This document shows positions 29,218 through 38,645 of a DNA stretch of 62,183 bases, piece by piece. A program made the translations under genes and the position numbers. The notes under the pieces were generated by a model, which saw nothing but the letters and a program-made list of their open reading frames with translations, made no database searches and was not told the DNA's origin. The stretch's first letter is position 1. Each line of letters opens with the position of its first letter. The DNA lies in the IMG/VR virus record IMGVR_UViG_3300025141_016207, positions 1-62,183 of that record. One strand, given 5' to 3'. This DNA is from a virus.

Positions 29218-31010
29218 TACAATACCGTCCCCACAAAGTCATCCGAAGGAAATTTAATTTCAAATGCAACGTCCTCCGGTGGACTAAGCACCCGACCATC
29301 AGTGGACATATTGCCGGGGATGGCAAAAAATGTGTCCGCATAGAGTCCTCCGTTTTTAACGTCGGGATCGATTCTCAACACATCGAGCACCCCCGTAGTG
29401 TCTCTCAGCTTCCGATACGCATCATTGATAAATAATGGTTCACCAATATTAAAAGCAACATCATAAAGGTCCATCAAATCTGATATGCAGTTTTGCAATA
29501 CGTCAAACTTATTAAATCCTGGGTCTGCTTGAACACTAAAAACTAACCCAATGTTGACAATTTTAGCATCAAGAATATCAATTGTATCGGAAATCATCTT
29601 ATGCCGAGAAATCCAAGTTTTCAAATTTTTCTTGATTATGGCGTTTGCATTTGTAAAATCTCCAAACACGTCTTCGCCCAGAACATAAAGATTAAGATTT
29701 GTTTTCATTGAATCTTTATCTCTGGCAACTCTAGCTCTCTTAATTGCTCCAAATTGGCTTGGCATCGCATAACACAAGGAAACATAATCTTGCGCCGTTA
29801 CTGCTCTTTTTTGCGTGGCAAATTGAGAAGTTGCCCTTATTCTCAATTCGTCAGAATCGGGCACGGCTAGATCTCCCGTTATCGCTTCGTCATTATTAAT
29901 TACAATTGATGTCCTTACATATTCTTCAACATTTGTCGCATTGTCGAGACCGGGAAAATTTAAAGACATGTCTACCACCCTATTAATGGAATTTCGACCC
30001 GCATTAACATTGTTAAATGTATTCTTTATATATGCAATTGTCAAAGTAGTATTCGAAGGAGCTACGCCAAATTTATCATTACTAATCAAGTTTGTGGGGT
30101 CAAAGCTAGTAGAAGAAACATAATCTCTACCATATTTTTGAATAGCAACATTTTCTGGTCTACCATATTTATCGGTTGTAAAATTTTGTTCGGAGCCATA
30201 CCCAAACTGCAATACCGTTCGGTCTGAAAAGCGATCTGTTGTAAACCTTCTGGTTACCAAAAGAGGCTTTATAATAGATTTAACGCGATCTGTCGCAGAA
30301 TTTGGGTTTGTTAAGTCTTTATAAATCACGTTTTGTGATAAATGGTCTACTTCAAAATATTCATTCCCGTCAGAATCCTCAACGCTCAAAATTTCCGTTA
30401 TAAAAGGCTCGTTAACTGCTACCTGTAAAAACCGCTCAAAATCTGCAATGACGCTGGTGGCAATATTAATTTCACCGGAAGCGACCTTGCCATACGCCTT
30501 AACCGCATAATAGCTCGGCAAACCAGTTGTATCGTCAATAACGGCGGGCTGGCGCTCCAGTGAATTATCTGCAAAATTAACATCTTCCATTAAAATAAAA
30601 CTTGCATCATTTAAATTAGAAAAAACCGTTCCTTTTCTTATTGTGGGAGCATAATCTCCATCAAGTTCTAAAGGTTGTGAAGTCGACGCCGGAATTGATA
30701 AAAATATTGTAACGGTGCCATGAGATGCATAATCATATTTAAATTTATATCCCAAAGTTTTAGCTAATCTAATAACATTATCAAACTCAAGCGCAGTATC
30801 TAAGTAAGTTTCATTGGCTTGGTAATCCAGATAAAATGAAAGGATGTCGCCGATATACGCGACCATATCCGTTGTAAGCGCCCCAAAGCCAGCAACGCTA
30901 AAATCCTTATATGTGTCGGGATAATATCTCTTAGCATAGCTAACTAGTGATTTTTTAATGCTATCAAAATCTCGATCAGTATACTTTACAACATTGTCTT
31001 TTCTTGGCAT
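29217..31010 (-). CDS. Baseplate wedge protein, T4 gp6-like
   Basis: 597 aa. The N-terminus (YTDRDFDSIKKSLVSYAKRY, then DFSVAGFGALTTDMVAYIGD, then LSFYLDYQANETYLDTA) is the characteristic opening of gp6/J-type wedge proteins in T4-like marine phages. A mid-region segment (ATQKRAVTAQDYVSLCYAM) matches the conserved AVT..DY motif of the baseplate J-like family. The protein forms the inner ring of the baseplate with gp25 and gp53 homologues. It directly follows the gp25-like gene, with GAAGAGGATAAATC ahead of the ATG, a gene order common to contractile injection systems. Confidence 0.88.
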   Translation of the reverse strand: MPRKDNVVKYTDRDFDSIKKSLVSYAKRYYPDTYKDFSVAGFGALTTDMVAYIGDILSFYLDYQANETYLDTALEFDNVIRLAKTLGYKFKYDYASHGTVTIFLSIPASTSQPLELDGDYAPTIRKGTVFSNLNDASFILMEDVNFADNSLERQPAVIDDTTGLPSYYAVKAYGKVASGEINIATSVIADFERFLQVAVNEPFITEILSVEDSDGNEYFEVDHLSQNVIYKDLTNPNSATDRVKSIIKPLLVTRRFTTDRFSDRTVLQFGYGSEQNFTTDKYGRPENVAIQKYGRDYVSSTSFDPTNLISNDKFGVAPSNTTLTIAYIKNTFNNVNAGRNSINRVVDMSLNFPGLDNATNVEEYVRTSIVINNDEAITGDLAVPDSDELRIRATSQFATQKRAVTAQDYVSLCYAMPSQFGAIKRARVARDKDSMKTNLNLYVLGEDVFGDFTNANAIIKKNLKTWISRHKMISDTIDILDAKIVNIGLVFSVQADPGFNKFDVLQNCISDLMDLYDVAFNIGEPLFINDAYRKLRDTTGVLDVLRIDPDVKNGGLYADTFFAIPGNMSTDGRVLSPPEDVAFEIKFPSDDFVGTVL

Positions 31011-31032
31011 GATTTATCCTCTTCGTAAATAG

Positions 31033-31395
31033 TTAAGTTTTAACGATTATTTGAATACTATCCTGAACACCTAAAGTAAATATCAAGTAATCCACTTTTA
31101 CAGCCAGCACTTGGTCATCAATTTTTGTTTGCACGTCTAAAAGCTGGACGCCCTCCAAATATTTGTCAAATTGAGTTTCAATGGTTTCCTTCACCAACTC
31201 GGACTTTCCACTATTTTCAGGTTCAAATAAAAACCTCCTCAAGCCACACCCAAAATCTTCAATCATAATACGTTCGCCGGGTGAGGTTAACAAAAGGTTT
31301 TTCACGCGCTGCTTGATCATGCCCTGTCTGGTTTCAATCTGTTCATAAGTTAAGTTGTTACTCTGGGCTAATGGTAATTTTACGGTAAAGGACAT
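31033..31395 (-). CDS. Baseplate wedge protein, T4 gp25-like
   Basis: 120 aa, the usual family length. Residues about 32-58 hold the hallmark NLLLTSPGERIMIEDFGCGL followed by RRFLFE, matching the conserved core of gp25/lysozyme-like wedge proteins found in T4, P2 (gpW) and type VI secretion (TssE). It connects the central hub to the wedge inner ring. The ATG at 31395 has GGAGAAATTAAA in front and overlaps the end of the 1569-aa gene by 16 bases. Confidence 0.93.
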   Translation of the reverse strand: MSFTVKLPLAQSNNLTYEQIETRQGMIKQRVKNLLLTSPGERIMIEDFGCGLRRFLFEPENSGKSELVKETIETQFDKYLEGVQLLDVQTKIDDQVLAVKVDYLIFTLGVQDSIQIIVKT

Positions 31396-34300
31396 TTTAA
31401 TTTCTCCAATTGTTGTTGCTTCTTGAACTGCTGTGCTGCTGCCGACTGCGGATATTTTGCCGCTTGATCACTCGCCATTTCTTTTTCTTTGCCCTTGAGA
31501 TATGTATCTGCTGCACCCAGAAGGTCTGCTTCGTCCGACCCAGCTAAATCCAAACCAAGTGATTCAAGAGTTTTAAGTAAGAAATACACGATTGGAACTT
31601 GCATAAAAAGATAAGTTTCAATTATTGATTTGATTCCCGCGATAATTATTTTAGGAATTAACATCAAAATCATAATCCACAGAGGCGTACTATTCATCTC
31701 TAGGGATAAACTACCTGCGCCCATCTTCAATTCATTAAGGGCAAATTTTAATTGATCTTTGGTCGCGCCATATGCATTTTCTTTATTAAACGGAATCCCG
31801 CCAATAAACTCGACCAACGTAGCTTTAAACTTCTGAAAGATGTTTAATTTTTGTTCCTTTGTAAATACGTCGTTTAAAGCATCAAAAGTTTCTAGCTTAA
31901 TCGCCGTAGCCATTTCATTAGCATCAAATGACGGAGCAAGAGTGGGCGGTGGAGGAGTATTGGGAGCCGATACTATCGAAACCGAGGGGTAATTGCTGCT
32001 AAGGGGTGCCTGCATGGATTTAACGTCGGTGGCGTTGATGTTGGCATTACCTTTAAACACCTCCTCCGGCCACAGGTGCGAATTACCGGAAGACCCCATA
32101 TAATAAGCATAATATTCCTTTGTTGCAAGGTGCCATTTCAACCAGACTTCATCCTTTCCCTTAAAGACAACATTCGTTGAGTGGGTTGGTGGTTCAAATA
32201 TAATGTCTGCCTCTTTCGAAAAAAGCCGAACGGAATCTCCTCCAACAGGAGCTTGTACAATGATTGAGTCATCGGCTCCTACCAAAACATTCGTAAAAAA
32301 CTTATGAAACAGATCTCCGCTACCGAAGTTCCACAAAGGACCAAGCTTTGTATGGGCTAGTTTATATTCATTATATTGCCCGAGAGTTTTAAGAGTAACG
32401 TATTGCTTAAAATTGATTCCAAAGTTGGTAAGCATTTCAGGAACGATGTCGTTGCCAGCAACGGTGCCGATCGGGTTGGTCCATTTAACCTCATTAATCT
32501 TCTTGCCGGTTGATTTCGATATAAACGCGCTGTCTTCGGTGCTAAAAAAAGTGTTCTTCTGTTCGAAAAGATCTTTTAGAAAAATGTTTAAACTCTTGAT
32601 CAAAAACCAATAAACAAGGTTGAGATTTTCGTCGGCAACATCGAATTCAACCGATAGAGATTCGGATAAAGTATTAGAATCTGCGGGTGGCTTCGGCGGC
32701 ACAAGGGAAGTGAAAGCAAGAATAATGTTGCCAGCGTCCTGCCATTGTTTGCTCATAGCTTCGTGTTGCGGAGATTTTAAAACTTTGTCCCAATCTCTCC
32801 AAACAGGGTTATAAAGACTCACCATCCAATCGAAAAAGCCCAACTTCTCTTTACCATATGGATTGTGCCATACCATATCATGCAAATAAAAAGTTTGTAT
32901 TTCTGGTTTTTTGTAGTTGCTCGACTGAAGATCGCCCTTATAGAGTGGTTGCGTGCCAGGAGGGATTTTAGCATTAATAGGGTTAGTGGCTTGTGCTCCT
33001 AGCGTCTGGGGATTTACGGTCATCTTGAAGGGATCGCCGACCTGGCCACCAGTTAAAAAAATTAAACCGCCCAAGTTCTTCAATCGAGACTTCACCCAAT
33101 CGGCTGGGGGTTGTGGGGAGCCCTTTGCAGAAGCATATCCTTTTTCGCCTGAGAGCCGTGATTTAATTAATTTTGTTTCGTCGAGCACCAGCTTTTCCAC
33201 AGTGAGTTTGTTTCCGTTTGAATCCACGCTATCACAAAGGATTTGATTAAATGGAATAATCAGATTATGGTTCTTGATAAATTTCTTAAACTCAGGTACG
33301 ATTTCCTGCGTTTCTACCATAGCGAAACTGCTATCGTAAGGAATCATCTCTTCAGCTAAGAAAATGGGCAAAGAATTTTCTATCATAAAAACGTAAACAA
33401 GCGACTTCAACGCTTCTAGGTCTAATAAGTAATCTTCATTGTATAACACTTTATTGCTTTGTTCTTTGCTTTCTTTTAAGTCACAAAGCTTTTTCTGTAA
33501 GTGGTCTATGCGATCCTTGCCGAAATAGGGAAGTGATTTGAGAATGGACGAAACACTGGGTTGCTTGTCGTACTTTTTATAGAAGCCCTCGATGGCTTCC
33601 TTGTAAATTTGAAAATAGATATCCTTATAAATGGCAAAACACGTCTCCCACCATACTTTGTCCATGGCGGCAGGCTGATTCACAAACCCTTTTAAAAATG
33701 CATCCTCATGGGGAGTTCCCTTCATTGATTCTTTTAAAACATTGCTAATATTAAGAAGAGAGTCTGGCCATTGACCTTTTACCGGCACGGCATTAGTATC
33801 AAAAACTGCGCCATCTTTAGCAAGCTTCTCCTTTTCAGCTAACTTTTTTAAACCAGCATCTGCCATTATATACTTTTTATGTTGTTTCTGCTTAGCATCG
33901 CGAAAAGTTTCCACTTGAAAATTGTCAAAATCTAAAATCATGGATGAATTAGCATGATTGAGAGACGAGTTTTTTAAAAATACTGATTGCCCAATAACGC
34001 TTTCCATCGACGGAAGTGGAGGAAGTTTGTCCACTAAAGCTAAAGCTTTTACTTGTGGATTAGCTTGAAGCTTTTTAAGCTCGCCCTGATCGAGCGATGG
34101 CGAGTCGGCGTCGGGAAATGCCTTGGCAATCGCTTGAGCGCCCTGTTTAATTCCCACGGTGGGGTTAGCGTCCGCAAGTTTGCCGAGACCTTTTAAATCT
34201 TCATTAAACACACCCTCCCAGGTGGGGATTACTTTCTTAATTCTTGTCCAAATTGGATCATAAAATGGACCCATCTCGATGGAGGGGTATGAGGAAGCAA

Positions 34301-36089
34301 AAGGATCCTCGCCAGAAAGAAACTGTTCTAAAAGATTTGCTGTATTTAACAAGTCTTCATTCCTCTGTTTGGACAGATTTTGTAAAAGATCATCAGGAAC
34401 TTTATTACGCAATTGTTCAGTAAAAGGATCAAGTTTTCCCGTATCACAATATAAGGGGTCGCCCATTGCTAAAGGAGCAGCCATCATTAAATCTTCACAA
34501 ATGGTCAAATTACTCAGTTTACCGAGGGCAAGGAAGAAACTTTTAACATCAGCATAACCCTTAAATTTAGGATATTTATAATTTTCGGCAAAACTAAAAA
34601 CAAAAGCAACAAGTTTTGGCTCGGGTGAGCCTAAAAACAACCTACATAATTCTTTGGGCGTTAAAGTTTCAAAAACATCTGCAATGAATCTTTTAATGTT
34701 GTTTTTTTGATTTTCGTCTCCTCCATCACCCATTTGTGCGAGAGTGACACCCAAGTCACGATTCAATGCCACATCAAATGAGTTCGAAGGGTCGTAAGGG
34801 CTGGTATTAAAGCTTTGTCCAAATGATTCCCCCGGTGACAAAGCTCCGAAATCAAAATCAGAAGCTGGTTGTTCAGAGGCTAATTCCTCAAGACAAGCTG
34901 CCAACGCCATTTGCACTATTTGACGTAACGCTTCTTTTAACATTCCCACAAATGCTTCCTTGATCTCCTCTTCTAGATCAAATTCTTGAGTTGCCATCAT
35001 GCGGGCGATGAAAGCAGCAACCATTTCGTCCACTTCTTGAAGTTGAGCTTTAAACATTTTATAACTTTCTAACAATTCTTCGGCTTGCTCTATTAATTTC
35101 TGTGCCACCACAATATAACCCGCTAGGGAAAGTTTCTCGGCAGTGAGAGCAATTAAACATTCCAATAAGCCAGTAAGCCCCCATTTGTTCAAAAATACAA
35201 CAATTTTGTTTAATTCTTTGGCGGCGGCGGCAGATGCGTTCTGTGCTTTCTTGAGAGCCTCTTGAGTTCCACTGGTATCTATAATCCAATAGTCGGCGTC
35301 GTCGACTACTTCCTCTACATCACCCAGAAAATCCGGCATTTGATCAAAAAAGAAATCACCTACAAAATCTACCGCTTGCAAACTTTCGTTATAATTTCCT
35401 GCAAGGGTTGATGGATTGCGGGCAGAAGACATTCTAGCCAGATTGTCCGCTGCTGTTTCAGGTGGATTTTGAAACCTGCCCAAAATGCCTGCGGTTTTAG
35501 AAATATATTTTTGGTTTGTAGAGAGTTTTCTCTTAAAATATTTATTTAATTCATCTATTTTTCCGACACCTTTAAGGAGATCATCTTGGAGATCTTTATT
35601 GCTAGTCTCCCACCACCCATCTTGACCAAAACGAGGCTTGCGTGGTGGCTTAAGAAATTCGGCATTCTCCCTGGCGCGTAAATATTCCACCTTTTTCAAA
35701 TTAATATACTTAGCAGGGATAGAATATAAAATCTTTAATTTTGCCCCAGGTCGAGGTGCAATATAAAATCGTTCTGGTGTGATGTGTTCGGGCAGCGGGA
35801 GTAAGTTACTGGTGGCACTGGCTGACTCTGGTCCGCAATACCCGACTTCGGTCAAGGTTTGGGGATCTAAAATCAATTCATTGGTTGTAAAAAGCTTTAA
35901 GGTTTTAAAAGCCTCTATGACATTCTTCCGGTTACCCGACGACAGGTCGGTTAATTCTTTTGTGGTAAACGACGAAACCTGTGTGTGGTATACCCAATAA
36001 ACCCTATTATCTCCTTTATTATAAAAAGGTGCCCGCGACACAACCCATGTGCTTTTTAAAAAATTATTAGATAGAAGATCGGATGCCAT
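31380..36089 (-). CDS. Very large baseplate/tail protein (1569 aa) with C-terminal hydrophobic helices
   Basis: 1569 aa, unrecognised family. Helical stretches occur around 255-400 (Ala-rich, then TGLLECLIALTAEKLSLAGY) and a strongly hydrophobic pair of helices near 1465-1510 (LWIMILMLIPKIIIAGIKSI and MQVPIVYFLLKTLESLGL), followed by a charged Gln/Lys-rich tail. Buried hydrophobic segments are typical of tape-measure or membrane-contacting tail proteins. The location between the spike-like gene and gp25 fits a hub or central-tube component, but the N-terminus is not coiled-coil as expected for a classic tape measure. No usable ribosome site lies in the single base separating it from the upstream gene. 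Confidence 0.65.
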   Translation of the reverse strand: MASDLLSNNFLKSTWVVSRAPFYNKGDNRVYWVYHTQVSSFTTKELTDLSSGNRKNVIEAFKTLKLFTTNELILDPQTLTEVGYCGPESASATSNLLPLPEHITPERFYIAPRPGAKLKILYSIPAKYINLKKVEYLRARENAEFLKPPRKPRFGQDGWWETSNKDLQDDLLKGVGKIDELNKYFKRKLSTNQKYISKTAGILGRFQNPPETAADNLARMSSARNPSTLAGNYNESLQAVDFVGDFFFDQMPDFLGDVEEVVDDADYWIIDTSGTQEALKKAQNASAAAAKELNKIVVFLNKWGLTGLLECLIALTAEKLSLAGYIVVAQKLIEQAEELLESYKMFKAQLQEVDEMVAAFIARMMATQEFDLEEEIKEAFVGMLKEALRQIVQMALAACLEELASEQPASDFDFGALSPGESFGQSFNTSPYDPSNSFDVALNRDLGVTLAQMGDGGDENQKNNIKRFIADVFETLTPKELCRLFLGSPEPKLVAFVFSFAENYKYPKFKGYADVKSFFLALGKLSNLTICEDLMMAAPLAMGDPLYCDTGKLDPFTEQLRNKVPDDLLQNLSKQRNEDLLNTANLLEQFLSGEDPFASSYPSIEMGPFYDPIWTRIKKVIPTWEGVFNEDLKGLGKLADANPTVGIKQGAQAIAKAFPDADSPSLDQGELKKLQANPQVKALALVDKLPPLPSMESVIGQSVFLKNSSLNHANSSMILDFDNFQVETFRDAKQKQHKKYIMADAGLKKLAEKEKLAKDGAVFDTNAVPVKGQWPDSLLNISNVLKESMKGTPHEDAFLKGFVNQPAAMDKVWWETCFAIYKDIYFQIYKEAIEGFYKKYDKQPSVSSILKSLPYFGKDRIDHLQKKLCDLKESKEQSNKVLYNEDYLLDLEALKSLVYVFMIENSLPIFLAEEMIPYDSSFAMVETQEIVPEFKKFIKNHNLIIPFNQILCDSVDSNGNKLTVEKLVLDETKLIKSRLSGEKGYASAKGSPQPPADWVKSRLKNLGGLIFLTGGQVGDPFKMTVNPQTLGAQATNPINAKIPPGTQPLYKGDLQSSNYKKPEIQTFYLHDMVWHNPYGKEKLGFFDWMVSLYNPVWRDWDKVLKSPQHEAMSKQWQDAGNIILAFTSLVPPKPPADSNTLSESLSVEFDVADENLNLVYWFLIKSLNIFLKDLFEQKNTFFSTEDSAFISKSTGKKINEVKWTNPIGTVAGNDIVPEMLTNFGINFKQYVTLKTLGQYNEYKLAHTKLGPLWNFGSGDLFHKFFTNVLVGADDSIIVQAPVGGDSVRLFSKEADIIFEPPTHSTNVVFKGKDEVWLKWHLATKEYYAYYMGSSGNSHLWPEEVFKGNANINATDVKSMQAPLSSNYPSVSIVSAPNTPPPPTLAPSFDANEMATAIKLETFDALNDVFTKEQKLNIFQKFKATLVEFIGGIPFNKENAYGATKDQLKFALNELKMGAGSLSLEMNSTPLWIMILMLIPKIIIAGIKSIIETYLFMQVPIVYFLLKTLESLGLDLAGSDEADLLGAADTYLKGKEKEMASDQAAKYPQSAAAQQFKKQQQLEKLKCPLP

Positions 36090-36090
36090 G

Positions 36091-37068
36091 TTAATTCGTA
36101 TTATTAAACTTGCTAAGAATATAGTGGTCGGGCTTTACACCGCTCATATATTTAAAATAATCACTTGCAATTGCTGCTTGGAAAAGCCCCATGTTCATCT
36201 TTAATTCAAGATGTTTCTTTTCATGTACCGGCGCTTTCAGCATGAGATCGGGAGAAATAGAGTTTGGTCCCCACAAAGGGGCTACATGGATATGAGATCT
36301 CAAATCCTGCTCTAAGCTGGACACCCCTTTTGCAAATGCGGATACCATTGTCCCCAAGTTCTTCATCTGCTTGTAAATAGCTTCAATGCACTCGATGAGG
36401 TTGTCGCCTTTGGGGATCGGCTGCAAGTCTGGATCTTTCCAGTTGCCCGCAATCAAATCTATCCCCTTGATTGATGCCAATGATCCATCGCGGGAATTTT
36501 TTTGTTGGATCTGTGCTCCTTCGCCTGTAACTAATTTGATTCCTTCTCTGCCAATAATCCTAACGGCATCTGCCTTGATGGCGATTGCCGATCGGGCTCT
36601 CGGGCTCCCTACCTTGCCATCGACCAAACGAAAATTGTAATCGACATTGGTTTTTTGAGCGATATAAATCCTCGCGGCATCATTAAAAAAGTTAGGAGGA
36701 GTGCTTACTTTCTTACCGGCAGCGTTTTCCACATTAAATGCGCTCTGTCTCCCTGCAACGAGATCAATTATCCAACAATTATCTCCAGGCATTGAACCGT
36801 AGCCAGTGTCTCTAGTGACCGGCTTCTTATCTGATTTTTCTGTCTGTTCTCCTGTCCGGTCGCGACCGAATACCATCCAAGAATTTCCCTTTCCATATGC
36901 CTTCTCAAGAGGATCTTTGGAGTAATTTTTATAAGCACCTACGGGATCTTGGATATTAGAAGCACCACTATTCCTGGCTTTCCACTTTTTAGTGGCATCT
37001 TTGAGAATCCTTTGTTTTTCTTTTGATAAGCCTTTTATGTTGGGCTTGTTGCCTTTATATTGAGTCAT
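36091..37068 (-). CDS. Baseplate spike/hub-associated protein
   Basis: 325 aa, soluble. A Lys-rich N-terminus is followed by GDNCWIIDLVAGRQSA (about 95-110), ARIYIAQKTNVDYNF (about 132-146), and a repetitive strand pattern (SAIAIKADAVRIIGREGIKL then VTGEG) like the beta-prism/helix repeats of gp5-type spikes. A helical segment (ECIEAIYKQMKNLGTMVSAF) and a His-containing turn (LRSHIHVAPLWG) follow. The neighbour upstream is the tail lysozyme, so this pair may divide the roles that T4 gp5 combines in one chain. Ribosome site AGGAAATAATGTAATG. Confidence 0.6.
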   Translation of the reverse strand: MTQYKGNKPNIKGLSKEKQRILKDATKKWKARNSGASNIQDPVGAYKNYSKDPLEKAYGKGNSWMVFGRDRTGEQTEKSDKKPVTRDTGYGSMPGDNCWIIDLVAGRQSAFNVENAAGKKVSTPPNFFNDAARIYIAQKTNVDYNFRLVDGKVGSPRARSAIAIKADAVRIIGREGIKLVTGEGAQIQQKNSRDGSLASIKGIDLIAGNWKDPDLQPIPKGDNLIECIEAIYKQMKNLGTMVSAFAKGVSSLEQDLRSHIHVAPLWGPNSISPDLMLKAPVHEKKHLELKMNMGLFQAAIASDYFKYMSGVKPDHYILSKFNNTN

Positions 37069-37083
37069 TACATTATTTCCTGC

Positions 37084-38355
37084 TTAAAATTTCAGCACCT
37101 TGTTAATTTTTGCCGAAGGAACTCCTGCTTTGGCGGCTGCGTTAATAATCGCTTTGTCTGGCTGACCCTTTAGGGCAATTGCTCCATCAATAATATTTTC
37201 ATAATATTTTCTTCTGGTCTTCTTCGAAGAAATAACTTTATCAACTTTTTTAAAGCCTGCTGCCCCACCACACTTGCCCATCACAGCCTTCTTTTTCCTT
37301 TCGCCGCCCTTCTTGGTGCCAGCATAACCTCTCAAGCCCCATGTAAGATCACCCTTGGCAATGACTTTCCCAACAATAACATGAGCTACCGATTTATAAC
37401 CATATTTAAGGGGGTCTGAGATCTCCCAATGTGCGGCGCGTAGGGCAAAATTAACCCCAAGTGATAAATATGTACTTGCAACTACCTGACCAACGCCGAG
37501 TGCTGATGAGTTTGCCTTGTTCGCTGCGGCTATACTGGGCTTTTCGCTGAATAACCCTTGACCAAAGATTCCCACCGGTCTGCCGCCGCCGGACTCAGCT
37601 TTCATAATCCCATGTAATATACAAACAGGAATTCCATACATCTTGGCGGCTGCCTCTATTGCCTTTATGGCGACCTGGGGGATGCCTGACTTGCCATAGA
37701 TCTTCCTCAAACGTGGCTGGCGAGATTTGAACGTTTCCCAATTTCTCGTATTATATTTTCCGAATGGCTTTGGACCCAATCCTAGTATTTTATACATCGC
37801 TTTTACCGAAGTAATTCTAGCCAAGTTGTTAGCTTTTCCGGGGGGAAACTTGGGGGCTGTTCCTGGGACATAATCTTCTACAACATCGACCGCGTTCTGA
37901 GCAGAAGTCGAAACAACAATGCCATAAGTAAACGCTTCAGTGTTATTAAACTGGACCGTGACGTGAGTGCCTACGCAAATATCTTCAGATATTGGTGCCA
38001 CACAAAGAGAATACTCCTCAATAACAGGGTCGTCGTCAGTGGCTGGTAGTGGCAAAGAGGAATGAGCTTCGGGAACTCTGACGTAGCATTGTTGCAAATT
38101 CTCATAATTTAAAATCCCGGCGTTTTTAATGGCATCTAATAACCCACCAGGGATTGGTGCGGTCTCGGTGGGTAAAATTTTAAAAACTTTACCTATAAAG
38201 GTATTCGTTTTGTCAATGGAGTTAACATTGGTTTGACTTCGAACAACTCGGGATAAGCCTTCAAGATTATAAGACTCATAATCAAACCTAATTTTACAGT
38301 AACTTGATTGTATGAAATTCTGATTTGTATACCCAAATTTTTCTGTTTTTGACAT
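37084..38355 (-). CDS. Tail-associated lytic transglycosylase / baseplate hub protein
   Basis: 423 aa. The N-terminal about 165 residues contain an OB-like region (EEYSLCVAPISEDICVGTHV, then GIVVST). The C-terminal part is a goose-lysozyme/Slt-like muralytic domain: a catalytic-type Glu254 in HGIMKAESGGG, then ALGVGQV (285-291) and a helix with YLSLG. The C-terminus is very basic. It would cut peptidoglycan during DNA injection. It starts in a TAATG overlap with the 96-aa gene and heads the tail module. The glycosidase type (transglycosylase versus lysozyme) is a family-level inference. Confidence 0.8.
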   Translation of the reverse strand: MSKTEKFGYTNQNFIQSSYCKIRFDYESYNLEGLSRVVRSQTNVNSIDKTNTFIGKVFKILPTETAPIPGGLLDAIKNAGILNYENLQQCYVRVPEAHSSLPLPATDDDPVIEEYSLCVAPISEDICVGTHVTVQFNNTEAFTYGIVVSTSAQNAVDVVEDYVPGTAPKFPPGKANNLARITSVKAMYKILGLGPKPFGKYNTRNWETFKSRQPRLRKIYGKSGIPQVAIKAIEAAAKMYGIPVCILHGIMKAESGGGRPVGIFGQGLFSEKPSIAAANKANSSALGVGQVVASTYLSLGVNFALRAAHWEISDPLKYGYKSVAHVIVGKVIAKGDLTWGLRGYAGTKKGGERKKKAVMGKCGGAAGFKKVDKVISSKKTRRKYYENIIDGAIALKGQPDKAIINAAAKAGVPSAKINKVLKF

Positions 38356-38645
38356 TAAGCATCATGCTCCGATGAAATTTTACTATAGATATTTTCTATT
38401 TCTTCTGTCGAGATTCTTTCAGATTGTTGTCTCGTTTTGTTTTTTAAAGCCAATAGCTTCACCAATTGTTCGTTCGAACGTTGAAGAGTTTCTAAATATT
38501 TCGCGATGACCATGCCGCTTTGATGATGGGTGGTCTTGCCTTGGTGTACGTCCTGCACAATCTCATCTAAGGCGGCATTAGCGGTGTCTCTGTCACCCCT
38601 AATATTGCCTATGGCTTCCCTAAACAACTTCTCAAATTTCTCCAT
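38355..38645 (-). CDS. Small helical protein next to late sigma factor, unknown
   Basis: 96 aa, predicted mostly helical, acidic and basic residues mixed, no cysteine or membrane segment. Motifs such as LFREAIGNIRGDRDTANAAL and SGMVIAKYLETLQRSNEQLV suggest a helical bundle. It overlaps the gp55-like gene by 14 bases (AGGAG upstream of ATG) and the tail lysozyme gene by one base. A late-transcription co-activator like T4 gp33 would fit its size and position, but I see no clamp-binding C-terminus of the T4 type, so this is only a suggestion. Confidence 0.6.
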   Translation of the reverse strand: MEKFEKLFREAIGNIRGDRDTANAALDEIVQDVHQGKTTHHQSGMVIAKYLETLQRSNEQLVKLLALKNKTRQQSERISTEEIENIYSKISSEHDA

